A DNA stretch of 64,000 nt. Origin: Denitratimonas flava_A. GTDB lineage: Bacteria > Pseudomonadota > Gammaproteobacteria > Xanthomonadales > Xanthomonadaceae. The stretch lies in contig JBBCJS010000052.1 in assembly GCA_037190825.1 (NCBI GenBank), forward strand, positions 48,134 to 112,133. Direction: 5' to 3'. Position numbers and translations under genes: made by a program. Below are positions 45,099 through 53,533 of the stretch, one piece after another. Positions within the stretch are counted from its first letter, which is position 1; every line of letters starts with the position of its first letter. The notes beneath the pieces are model-generated. The model worked only from the letters and a program-made list of their open reading frames with translations. It had not been told where the DNA came from and did not search any database.

Positions 45099-46955
45099 AT
45101 GGCCACCAACAGAACACCCGTCGGGGAAGTCCGCCCCAGTCAACTGCTCTGGACATACGGGCCGGGCGCGCTGATCGACCTGCCGAGCCTCTCGGTGGTG
45201 ACACTGGGCATCGACCAGTGGGAGAAGGATCGCTGCCAGCCCATCGCCGAACCGCGTCTGCTCGCCGCCGTCCGTAAGGTGCTCGGGGCACAGGTGGAGA
45301 ACCTGCGCATGCCGCCGTTCCAGAAGAGCGAACTCGTCGATCGGTGGTCAGCGGAAGCGAACATCGGCGTGCCCGTGCGTCCGTTCCCGCGCTGGATGCG
45401 CTGCGTGAAGTGCGGTTTGTTGTCGCCCTTCGATGCTGGACTGTTCGAGATCAAGGAAAATCGCTTCCGCCCGGAACGTACCCGCTTCGTCCACAAGGGA
45501 TGCCGAGGCTCCAAGGGCGACCAGCCCGCGAAGGACGCCGACGCCGTTCCGGCGCGTTTCCTCTTGGCCTGCCGCGACGGCCACCTCGACGACTTCCCGT
45601 GGCACTACTTCGTCCACGGCGGCAACAGTTCTTGTAAGGGCACGCTGCGCTTCTTCGAAAGCGGGGCTTCGTTACAGACCGAGAACCTATGGGTGAGATG
45701 TGATGCTTGCTCCGCATCGCGCAGCTTGGCTCAGGCCTTCGGGAGGGCAGGAAAGGAAAACCTCCCGAGTTGTCGAGGCAGGCATCCACACCTCGATCAT
45801 TTCGACGCTGAGTGCGACGAGGAAGCACGAGCCGTTCTGCTGGGTTCGACGAACAGCTGGTTCCCGATCACGCTGTCGGCGCTAGCCATCCCGCAGGCCA
45901 AGGATCCACTTGGCCAGTTGATTCAGGACGGCTGGGATTTCTTCGACGACCTGGATTCCGAAGTCGCCGTCGCGGTTACGGTGAAGACGCTGAAGAAGAC
46001 CGGAGCCTTGCCAGGAATCGACAAATACCCGGCATCGGAAATTTGGGCAGCCATCGAAGCGCATCGCAATGGCGGTGGACAGGAGGTCATCGGCGAGGCC
46101 GACATCAAGGGGCCGGAATGGGAAGTGCTGACGGCAGCCAATCCGCCCTCCGATTACCCACACTTCATGAGCAAGAAGGTGGGGACACCCACTGGCTTCG
46201 AAAACCGGATTGCCCGAGTTCTGTTACTACAAAGGCTACGCGAGGTCAATGCGCTACTCGGCTTCACACGTGTAGAAGCGCCGGAAGAAACGAGCGATCC
46301 GAACGAGCGCCCGCAGATGGCGGGGCTTTCACGGCACAAACCGGACTGGGTGCCTGCGAATCAGGTACATGGCGAGGGTATCTTCATCCAGTTCGACGAG
46401 GCAACGCTGCTGACGTGGGAGGCGGAGGCTGGCGTCCAGCGCCTGGACGGGATGCTAAAGGCCGGTCATGGTGGATGGCGAAACTCGCGCCACCTCGACC
46501 CGAACGAGGGCTACCCCGGCATCCGCTACGCCATGCTTCACACGCTCTCGCACCTGCTCATTCGCGAACTGGCGCTGGAATGTGGCTACAACGCGGCGAG
46601 CATCCGTGAACGCATCTACGCCGACGTGTCGAGCGCGAGTCCCCAAGCAGGTATCCTCATCTACACAGCGGCAGCCGATTCCGACGGGACGCTTGGCGGT
46701 CTCGTCGATCTGGGCAAACCGGAAAACCTCGGCCGGCTGCTGCGACAGGCTCTGAACCGGTCGAAGGTTTGCTCGTCCGATCCGTTGTGTTCGGAGCATG
46801 ATCCGGGCAAAGACCGTTCGTTGCACGCGGCGGCCTGCCATGCGTGTAGTCTGGTCGCCGAGACCTCGTGCGAGCGCGGCAACCGTTACCTCGACAGATC
46901 GCTGCTGGTGCAGACCCTCGACCGAGGGGATGCCGCGTTCTTCGCAGGGCTGTGA
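45099..46955 (+). CDS. drmB: DISARM protein DrmB (DUF1998)
   Basis: A 618-residue partner of DrmA. The start VGEVRPSQLLWTYGPGALIDLPSLSV is characteristic, and I start at 45099, two bases after the drmA stop. A CVKCG motif lies near residue 106 and the DUF1998 region is C-terminal, with GYPGIRYAMLHTLSHLLIREL and a cysteine-rich end (CSSDPLCSEH, HAAACHACSLVAETSCERG) that should bind zinc. DrmB has no known catalytic activity of its own and forms the DrmAB complex. Confidence 0.93.
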   Translation: MATNRTPVGEVRPSQLLWTYGPGALIDLPSLSVVTLGIDQWEKDRCQPIAEPRLLAAVRKVLGAQVENLRMPPFQKSELVDRWSAEANIGVPVRPFPRWMRCVKCGLLSPFDAGLFEIKENRFRPERTRFVHKGCRGSKGDQPAKDADAVPARFLLACRDGHLDDFPWHYFVHGGNSSCKGTLRFFESGASLQTENLWVRCDACSASRSLAQAFGRAGKENLPSCRGRHPHLDHFDAECDEEARAVLLGSTNSWFPITLSALAIPQAKDPLGQLIQDGWDFFDDLDSEVAVAVTVKTLKKTGALPGIDKYPASEIWAAIEAHRNGGGQEVIGEADIKGPEWEVLTAANPPSDYPHFMSKKVGTPTGFENRIARVLLLQRLREVNALLGFTRVEAPEETSDPNERPQMAGLSRHKPDWVPANQVHGEGIFIQFDEATLLTWEAEAGVQRLDGMLKAGHGGWRNSRHLDPNEGYPGIRYAMLHTLSHLLIRELALECGYNAASIRERIYADVSSASPQAGILIYTAAADSDGTLGGLVDLGKPENLGRLLRQALNRSKVCSSDPLCSEHDPGKDRSLHAAACHACSLVAETSCERGNRYLDRSLLVQTLDRGDAAFFAGL

Positions 46956-46956
46956 C

Positions 46957-47718
46957 ATGGAAAGACTACTGGAAGCGGTCACAGCCGTGGTCTGTCTCGT
47001 GTCGCCGGAGAAGGTGCGGGCACTGGCGGGCGCGATCCGGAAGGTCGGGGACGCAAAAGCGAACATCTCCCTGTCGGACGTCGTCGGCACACCTACAGCC
47101 AAGACCGTCGTTGAACGGTTCGTCAATGCGTGGCGGGCCACATCGGTCGGTTCCGGCGAACTGGCTTCGATGCTGCTCGCAGCCAGCCATGCGTTCGAGA
47201 ACGTGTCGAAACACCAGTCCACCGAACTCGTGTGGACGGGGCCGACGACGCCCTTCGTCTCCGCCCGCCGAACTGAGCAAGTGCTACTGCAAGTCATCGG
47301 CGGTGCCAAGCAAACCCTGTTCATCACCAGCTTCGTGGCCTATGACGTCTCGACCATCGTGAAGGCATTGAACGACGCGAGCACGCGCGGCGTTAGCATT
47401 TCGATGCTGCTCGAATCCTCGCAGGACCACGGCGGAAGCATGTCGTTCGACGTGATCGGCAAGATGCGAACGCTGGTGCCCGCCGCGAAGCTCTACGCTT
47501 GGCGCGAACGGGCTGCCCAGTTTGCCGACGGGCGGGTTCACGCCAAAGTCGCGGTCGCAGACGGCGGTCTGTGCTTCATCACCAGTGCCAATTTGACTGG
47601 CCATGCAATGGCGCAGAACATGGAAGCCGGCGTGCTCATCTCCGGTGGCGACATCCCCAAGCTTATCCTCGATCACTTTCTGGCCTTGATCGATACACGC
47701 CTAATATCAGAAGCATGA
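46957..47718 (+). CDS. drmC: DISARM protein DrmC, phospholipase D-type nuclease
   Basis: A 253-residue PLD-superfamily protein, the last core DISARM gene. One complete HKD motif is visible: H195-A-K197-x4-D202, then TSANLTGHA. Only one HKD copy is present, so it should dimerise like other single-HKD nucleases. The N-terminal half is helical and family-specific. It begins one base after the drmB stop. In published work DrmC was dispensable for some DISARM activity, so its role is uncertain. It ends the operon; the next 240 bases contain no gene. Confidence 0.92.
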   Translation: MERLLEAVTAVVCLVSPEKVRALAGAIRKVGDAKANISLSDVVGTPTAKTVVERFVNAWRATSVGSGELASMLLAASHAFENVSKHQSTELVWTGPTTPFVSARRTEQVLLQVIGGAKQTLFITSFVAYDVSTIVKALNDASTRGVSISMLLESSQDHGGSMSFDVIGKMRTLVPAAKLYAWRERAAQFADGRVHAKVAVADGGLCFITSANLTGHAMAQNMEAGVLISGGDIPKLILDHFLALIDTRLISEA

Positions 47719-47960
47719 GTCTCCGCTCTGCGCCGGCACGGTGTACAGCGGGTTCGTGCGCGGAAGCGCCATACATCGGCAGCGTTCGGTCTTCCAACGT
47801 CAGACTTGCCTATGGTCGGGCGTGGCGATGGGCAACAGTAAGTTGCACTGATCACTAGACTCGTGGCGGCAGCTGCTGCACACCTTGGCCGGATAGGGCG
47901 CTGCGCGATGTGCCGATGTTCTCGACTGAAAGTGCGTGCCAATCAGGTGTGCGCATGAGC

Positions 47961-48872
47961 TTAGTCCTGAAAATTTCCTCTCAAACGACGCTCTTCGGCA
48001 GCGGCCAAATGGCAGAGGCAATCACTGACTCCATCCAGGATATCCGGTAATGACCGTGAGGGGCCTCCGGTATGAGCAGGGTAAATAGCTCTCGGCTGTT
48101 TGTTAGTTGATTGCTCAAACTGTAGCCAACGCCGCGCTTCGCTCACATAAGCGACCGGCCGGCCATGTCGATCGAAGCGGCGGACCGCAGCAGCGGCCGT
48201 CTCCACGGTGGCCGTACCATACTCGCGCACGAGTTCATCGATCTGCCCCTGATCGCGATCCCCGAAAACATACAGGCCGTGGTGCTGGCGGGGGCGCTCT
48301 GGATTGTTTTTGCGGTCCGTACGTATCGTCCTCTGCACTGGTCTGGTGCTGTTGTTGGTAGAGCTGTTGGTGCTGGTATTGGGGATGGTGCTTTTGGCCC
48401 CCAGCTTTCCGGAAGGCGGGTGATTGGCGTTCGGTTGCCCGGCGGATGGGTACCCGGCGCCCGGGAATCCGTCTTCGGTCGAATCGGCTGATCCATCGGT
48501 GGGGCACGTATCGCGGATGATGGTCTCGGTGATCCACTGTCCACGACTATTCTGTCGGCGAAATCGCCGCAAGTAGCCGATGTTCTCCAACTCCTTCAAT
48601 GCACTTCTGATCGCTTCGCGGCCTTCGATGCCTTCGTTGGCCAGGTCCTGCACGGTCATTCGGTAGCCATCGACATTGGACAGCAGGCGTGTGGCAATAC
48701 CGCGGGCGCGGTAGGACAGGCGAGCATCGCGCAGCAATGCGACGGGAATGATCTCGAACTGCGTGGTGCGCGGGGCCCGTATGATTTCGACGCCTCCTGC
48801 TTTCTTCGCTGTCCCCGGTGAGCGTCCATCGCCTTGACGCGAGCCATCTTGGAAGCTTTGCCGATCGTTCAT
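47961..48872 (-). CDS. helix-turn-helix protein of the element, replication-initiator-like
   Basis: A 303-residue protein from the ATG at 48872. The winged helix-turn-helix segment (LSYRARGIATRLLSNVDGYRMTVQDLANEG, then REAIRSALKELENIGYLRRF) is like that of phage O-type and plasmid replication proteins. A low-complexity Pro/Asn/Thr-rich linker (about residues 135-185) and a C-terminal basic domain (DELVREYGTATVETAAAAVRRF) follow. Its start overlaps the stop of the AlpA-like gene by four bases. It may start replication of the excised circle; a purely regulatory role cannot be excluded. Confidence 0.75.
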   Translation of the reverse strand: MNDRQSFQDGSRQGDGRSPGTAKKAGGVEIIRAPRTTQFEIIPVALLRDARLSYRARGIATRLLSNVDGYRMTVQDLANEGIEGREAIRSALKELENIGYLRRFRRQNSRGQWITETIIRDTCPTDGSADSTEDGFPGAGYPSAGQPNANHPPSGKLGAKSTIPNTSTNSSTNNSTRPVQRTIRTDRKNNPERPRQHHGLYVFGDRDQGQIDELVREYGTATVETAAAAVRRFDRHGRPVAYVSEARRWLQFEQSTNKQPRAIYPAHTGGPSRSLPDILDGVSDCLCHLAAAEERRLRGNFQD

Positions 48873-49201
48873 CGTGCAGTCTCCCCAGTCGCCAAGACTG
48901 CCGCCCAACGGTGCCGCTCCAGTTGCTCACGCTTGGTGGGACGGCCGGGCTTTCTGCCGGCGGTAGTCGTAACCTCCTGGCGGCTGGATTCAATCCATTC
49001 CCGGACCTCGTGCTCATACCAGCACAGCCTGCGACTGTTCGGCATCTTGAACGGACGAGGGATGAGGTTGCGATCCTTGTACCGCCTGTGGGTCGCGAAG
49101 GTCCGGATGGTCGTGGGGGTTTTGCCGATCAGCTCGGCGACGGTCTCGATGAAGATGACGCGCAGCGGCGCGTGGAAAGCCGCAATGGATTCGGGCTGCA
49201 T
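48869..49201 (-). CDS. AlpA/excisionase-like DNA-binding protein
   Basis: A 110-residue protein with a MerR-like winged-helix (VAELIGKTPTTIRTFATHRRYKDRNLIPRPFKMPNSRRLCWYEHEVREWIES). The W-x-E-x-x-V-R-E-W-I end is typical of AlpA/Xis-type regulators of integrative elements. A basic C-terminal tail (GRKPGRPTKREQLERHRW) contains an AT-hook-like GRP. It probably controls excision with the recombinase at the other end. It forms a two-gene leftward unit with the replication-like gene. Confidence 0.8.
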   Translation of the reverse strand: MQPESIAAFHAPLRVIFIETVAELIGKTPTTIRTFATHRRYKDRNLIPRPFKMPNSRRLCWYEHEVREWIESSRQEVTTTAGRKPGRPTKREQLERHRWAAVLATGETAR

Positions 49202-49684
49202 GTTTGCCTCACAAGTGCAGAGCGCGCTTGTGAGGGCCGGTCTTTGGGTGGGCCGAGCTGATGCGGCTCACCCTCACGGGGTGGGTTGCACTCAGGGCGC
49301 CTGGAAGGCCGTTGCGCTTCGGACACTTCCAGCCGACACCCCCGGCGGTTCTTTACGCCAGCGTGCCACTTTCTTCTCCGGGCTTATCCCTCGATACAGA
49401 TTTGCCCGGATCAGCCCGCCCTCGCGCCGTGGCCACACGGTGTCTTGTTGGGCGCTACGCAGGCATCACCGTTACGTCGACCACTGATACGGGAGCGACG
49501 CTAGCGAAGAGACTGGAGTCCGTCAAGTCGGCGCAGAAGTGCGCAACGGAGAGCGCTGGAGCCGTGGTGACCTTGGGCCAATCTTGGGCCATCGAGTCCG
49601 GAGGATTGCTCTTTCTCGTTGGTCACAACGATTCAGAGCGAATCGGATAATTCCTTGTATTTCAAGGAGTTCCACCCATCAGGG
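49202..49684. other. 480-base right end of the element, no recognisable gene
   Basis: Open frames here lack motifs and ribosome binding sites. The stretch holds the right subterminal repeat (49573-49596), a small hairpin TCCTTG-TATTT-CAAGGA (49652-49668) and the promoter expected for the AlpA-like gene. As the recombinase must bind here for excision, much of it is probably attachment-site DNA. Confidence 0.5.
49573..49596. repeat. right subterminal repeat (candidate integrase arm site)
   Basis: Same orientation and same layout as 25527-25550: two TTGGGCCA boxes 11 bp apart and then TCGAG. The two copies differ only in the short spacer. It lies 88 bases inside the right att site; the left copy lies 51 bases inside the left one. 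Confidence 0.6.
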
Positions 49685-49729
49685 TGGTGGGCGGTACAGG
49701 GTTCGAACCTGTGACCCCTACCATGTCAA
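49685..49729. repeat. right attachment site, inside the intact tRNA-Val gene
   Basis: Identical over 45 bases to 25431-25475. It spans the tRNA from the anticodon to the encoded CCA. Because the 3' half is restored by the element, the tRNA stays functional after integration. Confidence 0.93.
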
Positions 49730-49759
49730 GGTAGTGCTCTACCGCTGAGCTAACCGCCC
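49685..49759 (-). tRNA. tRNA-Val (anticodon GAC)
   Basis: 75 bases folding as a normal cloverleaf: acceptor GGGCGGT with ACCGCCC, D arm GCTC...GAGC, anticodon stem CTACC/GGTAG with loop TTGACAT (anticodon GAC), T arm ACAGG-TTCGAAC-CCTGT, and an encoded CCA. It reads GUC and GUU valine codons. The element at 25.4-49.7 kb is integrated in its 3' half, so transcription runs directly into the element's right end. Confidence 0.97.
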
Positions 49760-49801
49760 GGTGCTGTCGCCTGCGGCGGGGCCGGCGGGCGAAGGGCGCG
49801 C

Positions 49802-49830
49802 ATTATGGCATCGGGGCGGGTGGGACTCAA
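49802..49830 (-). promoter_or_regulatory. sigma-70-type promoter of tRNA-Val
   Basis: On the minus strand TTGAGT, 17 bases, CATAAT. The -10 box lies about 43 bases before the mature tRNA 5' end. Both boxes match the consensus at 4 to 5 of 6 positions with ideal spacing. Confidence 0.75.
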
Positions 49831-49845
49831 GCTGCGCGGGGCCGG

Positions 49846-50523
49846 TCATTCCTGCGAGCGCTTCACCGGCGCGACGGCGCCCGATTGCAGGTCGGCGATG
49901 CGCCACAGGGCCAGCGCGGCGTAGCTGCGATACGGCGCCCAGCGCTGGCCGCGCGCGGCCAACGCCTTGGGCGTGGGCATGTCCGCCAGTCGATCCACCT
50001 GCTGCGCGCCCTTGCGCACACCCAGGTCGTCGATGGGCAGCACGTCGGGGCGGCCGAGGCGGAAGATCAGCATCATCTCGACGGTCCAGCGGCCGATGCC
50101 GCGCACCGGCGTGAGCGCGGCGACGATGGCGTCGCTGGCCAGGCCGGCCATGTCGTCCACGCCGGGAATCTCGCCGCGCGCGGCGCGCTCGGAAAGGTCG
50201 CGCAGCGCGCGCACCTTGTTGCCCGAAACGCCGCAGCCGCGCAGCGTTTCGTCGTCCACGCGCCCGAGCGTATCGGCATGCAGCACGTCGGAGGCGATGG
50301 CCTTTTCCACGCGCCCGACGATGGTGCCCGCGGCCTTGCCGCTGAGTTGCTGGTAAAGGATCGCACGCGCCAGCGCATCGACCGGATCGAACGGCGCGAG
50401 CCAGCGCGGGTCCGGCGCGATGGGTTCGATCTTCGCCAGCCAGCGCGCGAACTTGCGGTCGCGGGAAATGTGCGCGTGGGCGGCGTGGACATCGAAGCCG
50501 CGGAGGTGGGCGGGAGCGGTCAC
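49846..50523 (-). CDS. DNA-3-methyladenine glycosylase II-type enzyme (AlkA/Mag-like)
   Basis: A base-excision repair glycosylase removing alkylated purines. It has 225 residues from the GTG at 50523; the frame is open upstream, but there it crosses the terminator of the next gene. The helix-hairpin-helix-GPD fold shows AILYQQLSGKAA, GVSGNKVRALRDLSE, TPVRGIGRWTVEMML and the catalytic region LPIDDLGVRKG (Asp165/166). The length matches the short yeast Mag1-like group rather than E. coli AlkA. It is the first backbone gene right of the element. Confidence 0.9.
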   Translation of the reverse strand: MTAPAHLRGFDVHAAHAHISRDRKFARWLAKIEPIAPDPRWLAPFDPVDALARAILYQQLSGKAAGTIVGRVEKAIASDVLHADTLGRVDDETLRGCGVSGNKVRALRDLSERAARGEIPGVDDMAGLASDAIVAALTPVRGIGRWTVEMMLIFRLGRPDVLPIDDLGVRKGAQQVDRLADMPTPKALAARGQRWAPYRSYAALALWRIADLQSGAVAPVKRSQE

Positions 50524-50594
50524 GGCGAACTCGGCGATGCGTGGCGACAGGCGCCCCACTCTACTGCGGAAGGCCGTCCGGCACCGGATTCCAT

Positions 50595-50626
50595 AAAAAA
50601 GCGGGGCGCGTAACGACGCGCCCCGC
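50595..50626 (-). terminator. intrinsic terminator of the penicillin-acylase-family gene
   Basis: GCGGGGCGCGT and ACGCGCCCCGC form an 11-bp stem with a four-base loop; on the minus strand six T follow. It lies 24 bases after the stop at 50651. Confidence 0.93.
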
Positions 50627-50650
50627 GGGATGCCGCACAAGGCCGAAGGA

Positions 50651-53485
50651 TTACTTCGGCGAGAACTCGATCCTCGCCACGGCCGAGGCTTCGGAGACTT
50701 CCGGATCGATCACCAGCGGCTTGTAGGCGTTGACCAGCCAGCGCGGCAACTGGCTGATGTAGCCCATGTCGCCGGGGTTGCCGTCCTGTCCGCCGGGAGC
50801 GATCTGCAACAGGGTCGGGGTGTCGGTCATCTCGCCGATGAAGCGGCGCACCGGGCCGGAGCCGAAGGTGAAGCCGTTGACGCTGTTGGCGCGGGCGTTG
50901 TGGCCGGAGGCGTCCACCACGTCGAAGCCGCCCTGGCGCGCGAGGCCGGGCAGACCTTCGCCCAGGTTCTGGAACGGGTAGCCGGCGATGCCCGGCACGC
51001 TCAGCGCATCGCCCAGGGTGTGGCGGAAGGTGATGCGGTGCAGCTTGCCCCAGCGATAGTCGTTGAGGTCGGTGGAGCCGGCGAAGGCCGGCGCGAACGC
51101 CTCGCTGGCGAGCAGGTCCAGGCCATCGCGCACGCTGCCAAGCAGGACGCAGTCGCGCCGCACGTCGGCCGCCGCGCCGGCCAGTTCGGGCGATACCTTG
51201 GTGAAGAAGTCCAGGCCCGACGCGCCCTTGCCGCCCAGTGCGGCGAAGGCGTCGAGCTGGAACTTCAGGCCCGAATAAGCCTCGTTTCCACCCGGCAGGT
51301 AGCTGCCCAGGCCCACCTTGCCCAGGGTGTGATCGACCGTGTTGCGGATCAGTTGCCCGCGCGTGATCGCCCACAGCGTGGCGCCGACGGAGTTGGCGAT
51401 CTCGGTGGCCGAAGGCGGCGCCAGCGCGAGCGGATTGTCGCCCGCATCGAAGCCCTGCTGGATGCCGGTGGGCGTGGAGAAATCCCATGCGGCCAGGCGA
51501 TCCAGCGCCTCGTCCAGCTTCGCGTCGTCGCCGTAGCCGCAGGCCTGCGCGCTGGCGCGGGCATTGAGCACGTGCGGCAGCACCAGTTCGGCATCGAGCT
51601 GCTGCACGTTGGCCTGGAGCGCGGCCATGTCGGCAACGGTGACGTCGCCGCGCGCGATCAGCTTCTGCATCTCGCGGTCGATGCGTCCCATGCGGTACGA
51701 GGAATGGCCCGGCGCGTAGTACAGGATGCCACCGTTCGGGCGCGCCTGGTTCAGCGGGTTGTTGTCGAAGGTGGTGCCGACCGGGTCGTTGTTGGCGTTG
51801 GCGATGTAGCCGCGCGCCGGGTTGATCGTGTACGGCATTTCCTCCGGCGAGAGGATTTCATAGGGCACGTTCTGGCCCGGATAGCGGTTCTGCACCGGCA
51901 GCCACTCGTTGCCGCCGGTGCCGTTGCGGATGACGAACGGCGGCGCGCCGTTCACCGTGCCGGCTTGCAGGTCCTCGCGGATCGGCGCCTCGGCGCTGAC
52001 GAAGTAGGCGAAGTTGCCCTGCTTGTCCACGTAGGCGAAGTTCTGCGAGCCCACGTCGAAGTTCTGCAACGCCGCGCGGAACTCGTCGAGGTTGGAGGCG
52101 CGGTTGACCTTGCGGAACGCCTCCAGCTCGAACGTCGGGCCCCAGCCGGTGTACTGGATCGACAGGCCGCTGTTGCCGGCGATCTGCACCACCGGGCCGT
52201 TGTTGCGGCGTGGAACGATGATGGTGATGCCGCCGTTGGTGTAGCCGATGGAGTTGTCGCGCACCACGTTGTCGGCCACGCCGTCGCCGATCTGGTTGAC
52301 GAAGTAGCTCTGGAACACCCAGAGCACCGGCTCGGGGACGCCGTTGTGGATGGTATGGGTCGGCAGGCCGTAGGAGTTGAGGACGAACTGCTCCTGGTAG
52401 GTGTCGGTCACGTCCAGCGAGTTGGTGGTCAGGCCCCAGCAGAAGTCCGAGGTGCAGCCCAGGATCGGCCACGGCGTGCCGGGTGCGATCGAGCCGACGC
52501 TGTTCATCGGCTTGGCGTAGCGCGGATCGTTGGAAACCACGTGGCCTTCCTGGAACAGCATCGGCGTTCCCAGCGACAGGTGCGGATCGTTGGCCAGGAT
52601 CGGGCGGCCCGAGGCGGTGTGCTCGCCGCCCACCATCCACCAGTTGCTGCCGGCGCGATCCTCGCGGCGCTTCAGGTGCGGGGCGATGATCGGGTTGTCG
52701 GCGATCTGGTCGCGGTAGCTCTCGGCCAGCGTCAGCAACGAGGCGGGGAGCGGCGCGGAAGTCGGTTCCCCGCCGCTCTTGGGCGCGGCCTGCGCCGAGC
52801 CGCCGCCGGGCACGAAATCGGGGATCGAGGCACGCGCGTCCGGCGGCGCGGAGCGGTGCGTATCCACGAAGAACAGCGCGTTGCCGTCGAAGCCGGCGGC
52901 GGCGCCCGCCTGCTGGTACGCGCCGAGGCGAATGGTGTAGTCGATCTCCAGGTCAAACGAGAGCTGGTAGGCCAGGAGCTTGCCGATCACCACCGAATCC
53001 ACCGGCGTCCACGGATCGGCCGAGGTCAGTTCCAGCGCGCCGTATTCGATGGGCAGCGGATGGGTCGCGAGCCAGGCGTTGACGCCGTGCGCGTAGGAGG
53101 TGAGCTGGGCGCGCAACTCGGCCGGATACTTGACCCAGGTTTCCCACGCGGCGCGGCGCAGGCCGAGCGTGCGCACCTGGATGTCCTGCGCCAGACCGGC
53201 GGCGCCGACCACTTCGGCCACCGTGCCACTGGCACCACGACGCAGGGTGTCCATCTGGAAGAAGCGGGTGCGGGCGTGGTTGTAGCCCATCAGCCAGGCC
53301 GCGTCCTCGTCGGTGGCGCCGACCACCGTGGGAATGCCCTCGGCATCGTAGGTGATCGTGCCCGGATGCTTGAGGCCCGGCCCCTGGATCGGCGCGGCGT
53401 TGACGGCGGTGGCCCCGAGGATCGAGGCGATGGCCAGTGCGATCAATGCGCGCGGGCGCATGGCGGTGCTCTGCGTATTCTTCAT
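50651..53485 (-). CDS. penicillin acylase family protein (Ntn hydrolase, S45)
   Basis: A 944-residue periplasmic amidase precursor. The signal peptide (RPRALIALAIASILGATAVNA) is followed by the alpha chain (GTITYDAEGIPTVVGATDEDAAWLMGYNHARTRFFQMD). The autocatalytic cleavage site lies before Ser280 (RAG-SNWW), which becomes the N-terminal nucleophile of the beta chain. ANDPHLSLGTP and the downstream RGYIANANNDP are the conserved oxyanion and Asn regions. Family members hydrolyse penicillins, acyl-homoserine lactones or cyclic lipopeptides; the substrate here is unknown. It is a single gene with its own terminator. Confidence 0.92.
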   Translation of the reverse strand: MKNTQSTAMRPRALIALAIASILGATAVNAAPIQGPGLKHPGTITYDAEGIPTVVGATDEDAAWLMGYNHARTRFFQMDTLRRGASGTVAEVVGAAGLAQDIQVRTLGLRRAAWETWVKYPAELRAQLTSYAHGVNAWLATHPLPIEYGALELTSADPWTPVDSVVIGKLLAYQLSFDLEIDYTIRLGAYQQAGAAAGFDGNALFFVDTHRSAPPDARASIPDFVPGGGSAQAAPKSGGEPTSAPLPASLLTLAESYRDQIADNPIIAPHLKRREDRAGSNWWMVGGEHTASGRPILANDPHLSLGTPMLFQEGHVVSNDPRYAKPMNSVGSIAPGTPWPILGCTSDFCWGLTTNSLDVTDTYQEQFVLNSYGLPTHTIHNGVPEPVLWVFQSYFVNQIGDGVADNVVRDNSIGYTNGGITIIVPRRNNGPVVQIAGNSGLSIQYTGWGPTFELEAFRKVNRASNLDEFRAALQNFDVGSQNFAYVDKQGNFAYFVSAEAPIREDLQAGTVNGAPPFVIRNGTGGNEWLPVQNRYPGQNVPYEILSPEEMPYTINPARGYIANANNDPVGTTFDNNPLNQARPNGGILYYAPGHSSYRMGRIDREMQKLIARGDVTVADMAALQANVQQLDAELVLPHVLNARASAQACGYGDDAKLDEALDRLAAWDFSTPTGIQQGFDAGDNPLALAPPSATEIANSVGATLWAITRGQLIRNTVDHTLGKVGLGSYLPGGNEAYSGLKFQLDAFAALGGKGASGLDFFTKVSPELAGAAADVRRDCVLLGSVRDGLDLLASEAFAPAFAGSTDLNDYRWGKLHRITFRHTLGDALSVPGIAGYPFQNLGEGLPGLARQGGFDVVDASGHNARANSVNGFTFGSGPVRRFIGEMTDTPTLLQIAPGGQDGNPGDMGYISQLPRWLVNAYKPLVIDPEVSEASAVARIEFSPK

Positions 53486-53533
53486 GACTCCCTCCCGTAT
53501 AGAGAAGGCGATTATGCGTACGCCGGCGTAGGG

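Larger units (their letters stand above)
29523..47718 (+). other. ten-gene defence operon: higBA, C5-methyltransferase, vsr and class 1 DISARM with an added GHKL-nuclease gene
   Basis: Ten rightward genes with junctions of -4 to +21 bases: higB/higA +9, higA/dcm -4, dcm/vsr +21, vsr/drmD +16, drmD/drmMI -4, drmMI/ghkl -4, ghkl/drmA +12, drmA/drmB +2, drmB/drmC +1. No terminator is visible inside. Class 1 DISARM as described is drmD, drmMI, drmA, drmB and drmC; the other five genes are additions. The system should methylate host DNA and block incoming unmethylated phage or plasmid DNA. Confidence 0.85.
25431..49729. mobile_element. 24.3-kb integrative element in tRNA-Val(GAC), carrying an expanded class 1 DISARM locus
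   Basis: A 45-bp direct repeat (25431-25475 and 49685-49729) brackets the element. The right copy is the 3' half, including the encoded CCA, of a complete tRNA-Val; the left copy is the displaced 3' half. A tyrosine recombinase gene lies just inside the left end. An AlpA-like gene and a replication-type helix-turn-helix gene lie inside the right end. There are no virion, relaxase or type IV secretion genes, so movement would rely on a helper. The cargo includes the ten-gene higBA-dcm-vsr-DISARM operon and a small unknown module at 26.8-28.9 kb. By eye the interior is less GC-rich in several stretches than the flanks. Confidence 0.9.

Noticed and set aside
29523..47718. BREX or a conventional type I/IIG restriction system
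   Set aside because: DrmMI resembles PglX and type IIG enzymes, but there is no pglZ, brxC or hsdR-like gene, while drmA, drmB (DUF1998), drmC (PLD) and drmD are all present in DISARM order.
49261..49650. A 129-codon open frame in the right end of the element
   Set aside because: It covers the subterminal repeat, has no ribosome binding site or motif, and looks like att-flanking DNA.
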